Notes under the pieces: model-generated
Told to the model about the DNA's origin: nothing
Seen by the model: the letters and a program-made list of their open reading frames with translations, nothing else
The model's database searches: none
Program-made: the position numbers and the translations under genes
NCBI GenBank assembly: GCA_018335615.1
Contig: JAGXRS010000178.1
Span: 1-6,805, forward strand
Direction of reading: 5' to 3'
Source: Hydrogenophaga sp.
Lineage (GTDB): Bacteria > Pseudomonadota > Gammaproteobacteria > Burkholderiales > Burkholderiaceae_C
Length of the DNA stretch: 6,805 bases
Shown here: positions 1 to 5,040 of the stretch, in pieces
How the letters are laid out: every line of letters begins with the position of its first letter
How positions within the stretch are numbered: position 1 is the first letter of the stretch

Positions 1-585
1 GGGAGCCGCGACCACCACCGCTGTGGGTGCCTCGGCGGGTGCCGGAGCCGCTGCGGCCTCCGTTGCCGGAGCTGCTTCAGCCGTTGCGCCAGCGGGTGCC
101 TGTGGCTCGGAGAACTTGCCGCCTGCGGAGTTGGCCAGGTGGACCACGGCGCGCTCGATTTCCAGGTCGCTGAACGCGCCGCCGGCTTGCGCACCCATGG
201 CGCCCTTGCCCTTCAGTGCAGACTGCACCAGCGTGTCGTAACCCTGTGCCAGGCGAACACCCCAGGCGGCCACATCGCCAAATTTCGGCGCACCGGCCAG
301 GCCCGCGTCGTGGCAGGCCAGGCACTGCGCCTTGTAAACGTCGGCACCGGCCTGCAGCGGACGGTCGGCGTCGCGCAATTCCACCGAACCCACGCGCTGG
401 ATGCGCATGGCGGTGGCCAATTCCGGGTCAACCGCACCAGCCGCTGGCTTGTCGCCCGAGGTGACGAACATCACCAGACCAATGATGATGAAAATCGGGG
501 CCACGAAAGAGAAGAAAGACGTCCACAGCAACTGGGCAGGCGTCTTGATCGGGCCGGTGTGAGATTCGTGCGCGTGGTCGCTCAT
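1..585 (-). CDS. Cytochrome c5-family membrane-anchored c-type cytochrome (3' end outside window)
   Basis: This is an electron-transfer haem protein with the haem domain expected on the periplasmic side. The frame is open from ATG at 585 to the window edge, giving 195 codons with no stop. Residues 1-20 are polar, and about 24-42 form one hydrophobic segment (FFSFVAPIFIIIGLVMFV), read as an uncleaved anchor. The haem-binding motif CLACH is at 88-92 (CxxCH). Met130 in KGKGAM is the likely distal ligand by analogy with cytochrome c5 proteins. Residues 158-195 form an Ala/Pro-rich tail. In this family such a tail often links to a second haem domain, so a second CxxCH may lie beyond the window; that is inference. 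GAGGA lies 4 nt before the start, and a TATAAT box lies 75 nt upstream. The gene is divergent from the tRNA. I recognise the family but not a specific partner. Confidence 0.9.
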   Translation of the reverse strand, partial: MSDHAHESHTGPIKTPAQLLWTSFFSFVAPIFIIIGLVMFVTSGDKPAAGAVDPELATAMRIQRVGSVELRDADRPLQAGADVYKAQCLACHDAGLAGAPKFGDVAAWGVRLAQGYDTLVQSALKGKGAMGAQAGGAFSDLEIERAVVHLANSAGGKFSEPQAPAGATAEAAPATEAAAAPAPAEAPTAVVVAAP

Positions 586-660
586 GGTGTCCTCAAGGGG
601 TGGCGAATCGATGCCAGAAAGAAAATCGGCATGTCTGCACAGGTGAACAGACAGCCAGCG

Positions 661-666
661 ATTATA
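661..666 (-). promoter_or_regulatory. Likely -10 box (TATAAT) of the cytochrome gene
   Basis: The minus strand carries a perfect TATAAT here, 75 nt before the cytochrome ATG. No good -35 hexamer sits at 16-18 bp. The nearest TTGCGG (692-697) is 25 bp away, which is too far. The match is to the sigma-70 -10 consensus only. Confidence 0.45.
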
Positions 667-709
667 GCCAGCGCCCCTTTCGCTGAGCTTTCCGCAAGGC
701 CATGCCTGA

Positions 710-715
710 TAGAAT
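710..715 (+). promoter_or_regulatory. Possible -10 box (TAGAAT) driving the tRNA-Arg locus
   Basis: TAGAAT ends 9 nt before the first base of the broken tRNA copy at 725. That is a usual distance for a short-leader tRNA transcript. The -35 region (about 688-693, CTTTCC) is weak. I see no comparable promoter directly in front of the intact tRNA at 820. The intact gene may therefore be transcribed from here, through the broken copy, which would become a 5' leader removed by RNase P. That is inference. Confidence 0.35.
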
Positions 716-724
716 CTGATCGAT

Positions 725-765
725 GCGGCTGTAGCTCAGTGGATAGAGTATTGGCCTCCGAAGCC
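725..765 (+). pseudogene. Truncated tRNA-Arg(CCG) copy, 5' half only
   Basis: Bases 723-765 are identical to 818-860, a 43-bp perfect direct repeat with a 95-bp offset. The copy keeps the 5' acceptor strand, the whole D arm, the anticodon loop with CCG, and the first three bases of the 3' anticodon stem. Identity then stops. Base 766 breaks an anticodon-stem pair, and what follows has no TTCGA T-loop, no 3' acceptor strand matching GCGGCTG and no CCA. It cannot fold as a tRNA, so I call it a pseudogene formed by partial tandem duplication or by insertion and deletion at the tRNA. Confidence 0.85.
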
Positions 766-785
766 TATGGTCACCAGCTCAGACC

Positions 786-809
786 GCTCAGGATAGACTA
801 TAGGCCTCC
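786..809 (+). repeat. Degenerate tRNA-Arg fragment (D arm to anticodon)
   Basis: These 24 bases align with 829-854 of the intact tRNA (GCTCAG, then GATAGAGTATTGGCCTCC). The alignment has one 2-base gap and two substitutions (G to C and T to A). It covers the D arm, the 5' anticodon stem and part of the anticodon loop. With 725-765 it makes a second partial copy of the same gene within 95 bp. The match is short, but it is collinear and lies between the two other copies. Confidence 0.6.
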
Positions 810-819
810 AGACAGTCAT

Positions 820-895
820 GCGGCTGTAGCTCAGTGGATAGAGTATTGGCCTCCGAAGCCAAGGGTCGTGGGTTCGATCCCCGCCAGCCGCACCA
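820..895 (+). tRNA. tRNA-Arg, anticodon CCG
   Basis: This is a complete 76-nt cloverleaf. The acceptor stem GCGGCTG (820-826) pairs with CAGCCGC (885-891), followed by discriminator A892 and an encoded CCA at 893-895. The D stem is GCTC/GAGT (one G-U pair) around loop AGTGGATA. The anticodon stem TTGGC/GCCAA encloses loop CTCCGAA, with anticodon CCG at 853-855 reading CGG arginine codons. The T stem GTGGG/CCCGC has one G-U pair and loop TTCGATC. CGG is a common codon in DNA this GC-rich. The gene looks functional; two broken copies lie upstream, and no clear terminator hairpin with a T-run follows it. Confidence 0.97.
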
Positions 896-922
896 AAATC
901 AATGACTTATGTGGGTTTTCAT

Positions 923-999
923 GGCCCACGGTACCAAAAAGTCAATGCCCTCCGGGCCTCTTCCCCTCACTTCCGGGCCAAGTGCCCAAAAAGCCAATG
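923..999 (+). repeat. Pair of 25-bp imperfect direct repeats, 52 bp apart
   Basis: Bases 923-947 and 975-999 match at 19 of 25 positions; the core is CCAAAAAGTCAATG against CCAAAAAGCCAATG. They lie 28 and 80 bp past the tRNA CCA end. Short repeated sites just beyond a tRNA 3' end are where arm-type sites of tRNA-targeting tyrosine integrases occur, so they may be relics of an attachment region. No integrase gene is present to support this. Confidence 0.5.
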
Positions 1000-1191
1000 G
1001 TCAGGTTTGCTGGTCAGGCACGTTCGTGGCCCATCCATGGCCCATCGCGTAGCCCGGTTGGTCGGTTTTCCACGTTGTGACCATTGGAGCTGTAGTCCGG
1101 AGGCTCATGCAGTGTCGGCCTCGCTGAGCGGCCGTCATCAGTGCCCGTGCGGTGGTGAGCCGGGAGCGAGTGACCCGTTCGGATGCTGTGA

Positions 1192-1279
1192 TTTCTGAGC
1201 TGCCTGTGCGGCAGTGGCGCCTGCGAGCCCAGTGGCGCCCCCTGCCAGCGCTTTCCGAGCTGCCTGTGTCGCAGTGAAC
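1192..1279 (-). CRISPR. Remnant type I-F CRISPR array: two repeats, one 32-bp spacer
   Basis: Repeat units are at 1192-1219 and 1252-1279, exactly 60 bp start to start, which is the type I-F period (28-bp repeat plus 32-bp spacer). The first begins TTTCTGAGCTGCCTGTGCGG. As I recall it, the Yersinia-type I-F repeat read on this strand differs from this at one of the first 25 positions; only the last three bases (GCG instead of AAC) diverge. The second unit keeps GTGAAC and matches that repeat at about 24 of 28. The hairpin CTGCC/GGCAG is intact in the first (1200-1204, 1210-1214). In the second (1260-1264, 1270-1274) it has one mismatch. By family convention (GTTCAC...AGAAA) transcription would run on the minus strand, with the leader above 1279. 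The spacer is 1220-1251. No cas gene is in the window, so this is an orphan, probably dead array. Chance similarity is possible but unlikely given both sequence and spacing. Confidence 0.7.
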
Positions 1280-1373
1280 GCCATGCCGAGCCCTGCGGTG
1301 CGGCCCTGGTTGACTTGCGATCTGATTTGTTCAGTCTTACTCGACCCCTTGACCCAGCGCTGCAGGCGCGCTC

Positions 1374-1863
1374 TCAGACTGGCTTGTCGCCATCACCCAG
1401 GGGCATTGGAATCACCAGTGCCCGTGCATCGTGTGCCTTCACATCGCCGTGTTCGCGGAGCGCGATGCAGAAAACCCGGTCCTTCTCCCTGGCAGCTGCC
1501 GCTTGTGCCCGAAAGAGATCGACCACGTCCAAGCAGTAGCCCACGCGGCCATTGGTGTTTTCGTTCTGAACACGGTGCAGTCGATCCATCCAGCCTTCTG
1601 CAAGGACCGCCGTGTCCGGACCCACGCCCTGTGCGTAGTCGCCGTGGAGTTCATGGAAGGAGACCCCTCACCGATGGCGCGATCTCTGCGGTCGGCCCGT
1701 TCTGGCGCATTGAGCGGGGCGATGTCCGCCTCGGCAGACATCTTGACGAGATCTTCGGCATACGGCACCGGCCCCAGCCGGCATTGACTCCCCAAGATAG
1801 GAACTCGTATTGCTGGGTCACATTTGCGCTGGCTCGGACGGTATGTTCCACGTCCTCGCGCAC
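1374..1863 (-). pseudogene. Frameshifted DUF6036-like nucleotidyltransferase gene
   Basis: Three consecutive minus-strand frame segments join into one protein of about 165 residues resembling DUF6036-type nucleotidyltransferase-like proteins. Segment 1 (1863 to about 1801) reads VEHTVRASANVTQQYEF, matching the helical N-terminus. Segment 2 (about 1799 to 1656) reads ILGSQ, then SAEADIAPLNAPERAD and AIGEGSP: the GSQ strand and the conserved acidic E-A-D-I patch. Segment 3 (about 1655 to 1374) reads HELHGDYAQGVGPDTAVL, then GWMDRL, NENTNGRVGYCLDVVDL and AAAREKDRVF, ending at TGA. The first shift is near 1798-1801; the second, at 1655-1661, fits loss of one T in a codon run for Pro-Phe-His. Gene order and length match an almost whole gene, so it is recently broken. 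These proteins are often accessory or toxin-antitoxin associated, though their function is poorly known. A GTG at 1863 is a possible start; an in-frame ATG at 1908 is the alternative. Confidence 0.7.
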
Positions 1864-1907
1864 GGAGCGTGAGGAAAATACGCCATCCCCACAAAAAAGG
1901 CCCATCA

Positions 1908-2036
1908 CTGGTTGTGGCGGTTGGCCACACGGGGTTCCACCGCTTTCGCAAGTGCGTGTTGCGACTCGACAAGCTTGACCGCCGCTTTCGTGCGTTCAAC
2001 CACCTTGCCGCCGCCGTCATCACGCTACGCAAATGA
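1908..2036 (+). pseudogene. C-terminal fragment of an IS5-family-like transposase
   Basis: The frame ending at TGA 2034-2036 reads FHRFRKC, then LDKLDRRFRAFNHLAAAVITLRK. This resembles the C-terminus of IS5-family DDE transposases, where FFxRLKxxRRIATRYDKL is followed by a Leu/Ala-rich helix. Only about 30-40 residues are recognisable. The catalytic Asp and Glu region is absent and the frame upstream is not transposase. The fragment begins where the broken nucleotidyltransferase gene begins on the other strand (about 1863-1908), so the insertion sequence was probably deleted there. The terminal inverted repeat should lie between 2037 and 2070, but with no partner end it cannot be identified. 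Confidence 0.6.
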
Positions 2037-2070
2037 CCTGCTCAGATCCCCATCATTCACGGATGCATTC

Positions 2071-3732
2071 TTAAGGTGTTGACGCAGCCGAGAGAGCCTT
2101 GTTCAGCAGTGCCTTGAAGTCGACCTTGCCCTCGGCCGTGGTCGGCCACTCGCCTTGCCAAGGCAAAAACGCTTTGGGCACTTCGTAGGCCGCCATGCGG
2201 TGCTGGCAGGCCTTGCGCAGGGTGGCGGGGTCGGGCATGGCGTGGCCGCTGCGCATGCGGACGAAGCTCACCACCTTGGCGCCCCAGTAAGGGTCGTCCA
2301 CGCCCAGGGTTTTGATGTCGTCGACCTGGTCCGTGAAGATGTCGAGCAGCTGCGTGGTCACGCGGGTGGTCGAGACGTTCTCGCCACCGGACTTGACGAC
2401 CCCGCCCAGGCGGCCCAGGTAGGTGATGTAGCCGTTGTCGAGGTGGCCGTAGTCGCCGCTGCGGAAGTAGCCCTCGTCGTCGAAGGCCCGGGCGGTTTCC
2501 TCGGGCTGGTGGTGGTAGCCGCGGAAGCGGTACGGGCTCTTGTAGCAGATCTCGCCAGGCTGCCCCTGGGGCAGGCGCTCACCGGTGTCGATGTCCTTGA
2601 TGACGACCTGCACCCCGGGCAGCGGGCGGCCGTGGGTGTGCTTGTTCAGGTGCTCGTCCACGCAGTCGTGATCGGCCAGCGAGACCAGCGGGCCGTTCTC
2701 CGTCTGCGCGTAGAGGTTGTTGATGGTGGCCCCCGGTGGACACATGCCACGCACCAGGTCGTAGGTGCGGGGCTCGCCCGCGAGGATGGCCTTGGCAATG
2801 CCGAAGTGGTGCTGCCCGAACGTCGGCTGGTGACGCATGCCCTGCCAGTGGGCATCGAAGCCGAAGGTGCAGGTGCAGCGGTGGCGTTCGATGAGCCTGA
2901 GCGCCTCCAGGGGATGAAACCCGTCCATCAGCACCAGCGTGGTGCCGCTGTACGCCAGGTTCATGGTGAGGGCAAAAATGCCACTGTTGTGATAGAAGGG
3001 CGCCAGGTTGATGTACCGGTCGTCCTCGGTGATGCGCAGGTTGCGCGCGCCAAAGTGGGCCGTGGCCAGCGGGGGCCGGTGGTCCCACAGCGCGCTCTTG
3101 GACAGCGAGGTGGTGCCCGAGGTCTGGCAGATGAACTGGATGTCGGTGGGCTGGCCCGCGTCGATGAGCCCTTGCAGGCGCGCCGGGTCCAGCGCACGGG
3201 CGGGGTCGCGCAGTGACTCGAAGTCGAGATAGCCGCTCGGCACCGGCGCCGCCCGGCCGACGCAGACCACCTGTTCGAGCGAGGGCAGGGAGGCCGCGCG
3301 CATCCGCCCGGCGTCGCAGCGCAGGTCCGGCAGCGCGCCTTGCAGCAGGGCCAGCACATCGCGTGGCCCCTGGCGGTCCACTGTGACGATCAGCCGGGGC
3401 GCGTTGCGCTGCAGCACGCCCTGCAGTTCCTGCGTGCCCCACAGCAGGTTCAGCGGGTTCACGATCGCGCCGACCTGCAGGGTGGCGAAGTAGAGCAGCG
3501 CGAACTCGGGCGTGGCACTGGGCAGGGTGGACACGACATCGCCCTTGCCGATGCCCAGCGCGATCAGGCCTTGCGCGACGCGCTGCACCTGGTCGTGCAG
3601 GTCGCGGTAGCGGATCGCCTGATCCTCGAACACGAGGGCCACCTGCTCGCCCTTGAGGGCACAGGTCTGGCGGAACAGCTGGGGGATGGTGCGGTGGTAC
3701 CAGTCTCGCGAGTGCAGGCGCTCGGTCAGCAT
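2071..3732 (-). CDS. AMP-forming acyl-CoA ligase (ANL superfamily)
   Basis: This 553-residue cytoplasmic enzyme, of usual family length, activates a carboxylic acid with ATP to an acyl-adenylate and then forms the CoA thioester. The phosphate-binding loop TSGTTSLSK is at 204-212. It fits the PROSITE AMP-binding pattern but has Ser where most members have Gly, Pro and the final Gly (TSGTTGxPKG). Further motifs are YAQTENG (341-347), SGD with D427, GR with R441, GGEN (449-452), and the C-terminal lysine motif TAEGK with K536, the residue used for adenylation. The hinge position two residues after R441 is Gly443, where Asp or Lys is usual. GGAGA lies 7 nt before ATG 3732. The gene is last in the cluster, 70 bp after the TRAP binding protein, which suggests that it activates the imported acid. 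The acid itself cannot be told from sequence: fatty, alicyclic and aromatic acids are all possible. Confidence 0.9.
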   Translation of the reverse strand: MLTERLHSRDWYHRTIPQLFRQTCALKGEQVALVFEDQAIRYRDLHDQVQRVAQGLIALGIGKGDVVSTLPSATPEFALLYFATLQVGAIVNPLNLLWGTQELQGVLQRNAPRLIVTVDRQGPRDVLALLQGALPDLRCDAGRMRAASLPSLEQVVCVGRAAPVPSGYLDFESLRDPARALDPARLQGLIDAGQPTDIQFICQTSGTTSLSKSALWDHRPPLATAHFGARNLRITEDDRYINLAPFYHNSGIFALTMNLAYSGTTLVLMDGFHPLEALRLIERHRCTCTFGFDAHWQGMRHQPTFGQHHFGIAKAILAGEPRTYDLVRGMCPPGATINNLYAQTENGPLVSLADHDCVDEHLNKHTHGRPLPGVQVVIKDIDTGERLPQGQPGEICYKSPYRFRGYHHQPEETARAFDDEGYFRSGDYGHLDNGYITYLGRLGGVVKSGGENVSTTRVTTQLLDIFTDQVDDIKTLGVDDPYWGAKVVSFVRMRSGHAMPDPATLRKACQHRMAAYEVPKAFLPWQGEWPTTAEGKVDFKALLNKALSAASTP

Positions 3733-3759
3733 GGGCAGGTCTCCGAAGGGGGCACAAGA

Positions 3760-3781
3760 GGAGGGCCGGTGCCGGCCCTCC
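3760..3781 (-). other. Intergenic 10-bp stem hairpin between binding protein and ligase genes
   Basis: GGAGGGCCGG at 3760-3769 pairs perfectly with CCGGCCCTCC at 3772-3781, with TG between them. It starts 21 bp past the stop of the binding-protein gene and lies upstream of the ligase ribosome-binding site (3740-3744). There is no T-run after the stem in the direction of transcription, so it is not a standard terminator. A likely role is to protect the 3' end of the binding-protein mRNA and lower ligase expression, as seen with other binding-protein genes; that is inference. Confidence 0.6.
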
Positions 3782-3802
3782 AGGGTCAGGCGATCACAAA
3801 GG

Positions 3803-4954
3803 TCACGGGGTCATGCCGTGGACCTTGACATCCACCTTGGAATAGACCTCGTTCCAGTACAGGTCCGCCAGGGCGTCGGCGTTGTCGATCGGCTCCACCA
3901 GCTGGGTCCACTTGGTGACCAGCGGACGCATGGCCGCGACCAGGGCGTCGGCGCGCTTGACGTTGTGCTGCCGGGTGTAGACCGCGCCGATGTTCGGGAT
4001 GTCGGCTTCGATGGCCGCGCGCGACACCTTGAGCAGTTCGGGGTCGGCCTGGTGCACCTTGGCGCCTTTGGCGATGGCCTGCTCCATGTCACGCTTGGCG
4101 TAGGTGTAGTAGCGGAAGGTGGTCTGCGCGCCCATCACGGTGCCGGCGCGCAGCATGCCGCGGCGCTGGGCCTCGGTCAGCTTGCGCCACGTCCCCTGGT
4201 TCATGTTGGTCGTGGCACCGGTGAACACGCCGCCAGGCAGCGCGGGCGTGATGTCGGTGGTGACCTCCTTGAGGTTCAGGCCGCTGAGTTCCGGGGCCGA
4301 CTGGATGCTGCACTCCACGACTTTCTGCTTCATGGCCTCGAAGATCTCGTTGCCCGGCATCGACACCGGGGTGGCCCCCACCTGGCGCGCCCAGCGGGCC
4401 CAGGCGGCGCCGCCGGCCCGCAGCCGCGCCCCCTTGAGGTCGGCCACGGTGCGGATCGGCTTGGTGCACAGCAGCATGTAGGGCGAGCTGCCACCGGTGC
4501 CGGTGTAGACCTGTCCCTGGCGGGCAAAGTCCACGTTGCACTCGGCACATTGCGTGAAGATGAACTCGGCGATGGCACCGGCGAAGGCCATGCCGGCCTT
4601 GCCGCTCGGGTCGTTCTGCAGCGCCAGCAGCATCGACAGCTCCGATGCCATGTTCACGTGCGGGTACTCGGCGGGCGTGTAGGGCGTGAGCACATAGCCG
4701 ATGTCCGCGATGCCCTGGCCCAGCCCGGACGACATCTCGGCCAGGTTCAGCAGCGAGAGGTCGAACACCCTGAGCTGCACGGTGTTGTCGGTGTACTTCT
4801 TCACCGCCTCGGCGTAGACCCGCGCGGCCTCGGGCGCGGCCCCGGTGGGAAAGCCGACGGCGTAGCGCAGGGTGGTCTGGGCACTGGCGGCCGTGGCCGC
4901 GAGCAGGCCGGCGGACAGGGCCGTGGCGGTGAGCAGGGTTCGGACGAATCGCAT
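3803..4954 (-). CDS. TRAP transporter periplasmic solute-binding protein, DctP type
   Basis: This 383-residue protein would bind an organic acid anion in the periplasm and deliver it to a TRAP membrane complex. It opens with a signal peptide: RFVR, a hydrophobic core at 6-24, and cleavage expected after ASA at 25. The mature start TTLRYAVGFP is a typical first beta-strand of DctP proteins. Residues 174-182, KGARLRAGG, match the K-x-R-x-x motif that carries the conserved carboxylate-binding Arg, here R179. Later landmarks are VSMPGNEIFEAMKQKVVE (198-214) and NMNQGTWRKLT (250-260). Cysteines at 136, 139, 163 and 215 are unusual for the family. AGGAGA lies 7 nt before ATG 4954. The small and large membrane subunits (DctQ, DctM) are not in the window, so they are elsewhere or this is an orphan binding protein. 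Downstream is the acyl-CoA ligase; upstream, after 86 bp, two crotonases. The ligand is unknown. Confidence 0.9.
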   Translation of the reverse strand: MRFVRTLLTATALSAGLLAATAASAQTTLRYAVGFPTGAAPEAARVYAEAVKKYTDNTVQLRVFDLSLLNLAEMSSGLGQGIADIGYVLTPYTPAEYPHVNMASELSMLLALQNDPSGKAGMAFAGAIAEFIFTQCAECNVDFARQGQVYTGTGGSSPYMLLCTKPIRTVADLKGARLRAGGAAWARWARQVGATPVSMPGNEIFEAMKQKVVECSIQSAPELSGLNLKEVTTDITPALPGGVFTGATTNMNQGTWRKLTEAQRRGMLRAGTVMGAQTTFRYYTYAKRDMEQAIAKGAKVHQADPELLKVSRAAIEADIPNIGAVYTRQHNVKRADALVAAMRPLVTKWTQLVEPIDNADALADLYWNEVYSKVDVKVHGMTP

Positions 4955-4961
4955 GGGCTGG

Positions 4962-4992
4962 TCTCCTGGGTCAATGGCCCCGTGACGGGGTC
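4962..4992 (-). promoter_or_regulatory. Leader hairpin and ribosome-binding site of the TRAP binding-protein gene
   Basis: The minus strand has AGGAGA at 4967-4962, 7 nt before ATG 4954, a strong ribosome-binding site that fixes the start. Just upstream, 4976-4992 can form a hairpin (CCCCG at 4978-4982 with CGGGG at 4986-4990, extended by two outer pairs). There is no T-run, so it is not a clear terminator. No promoter is obvious in the 86-bp gap 4955-5040. Confidence 0.5.
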
Positions 4993-5040
4993 TGGGGTGG
5001 GGGGAAAGGCGGGGCTGACGCGGGCGGCCTGGGGCCGGAT

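Larger units (their letters stand above)
896..1373. other. Non-coding stretch with repeats, no supported gene
   Basis: I see no coding frame with a recognisable product on either strand here. The stretch holds a 25-bp imperfect direct repeat close to the tRNA (923-947 and 975-999) and the CRISPR-like repeats at 1192-1279. The rest is unassigned. A 5-bp inverted repeat at 911-915 and 925-929 (GTGGG/CCCAC) follows the tRNA but lacks a T-run, so I do not call it a terminator. Confidence 0.6.

Noticed and set aside
911..929. Terminator after the tRNA
   Set aside because: The stem is only 5 bp with a 9-nt loop, and no T-run follows.
139..1080. Plus-strand 313-codon open frame
   Set aside because: It runs antisense through the cytochrome gene and across the tRNA and its broken copies. 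Its length comes from GC-rich sequence with few stops.
1082..1117. More CRISPR repeat-like motifs (GAGCTG at 1087, GCAGTG at 1109)
   Set aside because: Full-length alignments give about 11 of 28 matches and do not keep a 60-bp period.
1214..1978. Plus-strand 254-codon open frame
   Set aside because: It crosses the CRISPR-like repeat and is antisense to the broken nucleotidyltransferase. It has no recognisable domain, and the family landmarks are on the other strand.
1439..2032. Minus-strand 197-codon open frame taken as one protein
   Set aside because: Only its middle part reads as nucleotidyltransferase. The ends are antisense to the transposase scrap or out of frame with the rest of the family sequence, so it is a frameshift chimera and not a gene.
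3097..3123. Ligase inactivated by its unusual P-loop
   Set aside because: TSGTTSLSK still satisfies the PROSITE AMP-binding pattern, and all later catalytic motifs are present.
2155..3216. Plus-strand 353-codon open frame
   Set aside because: It is a shadow of the ligase, with skewed Val/Ala/Gly content and no motif.
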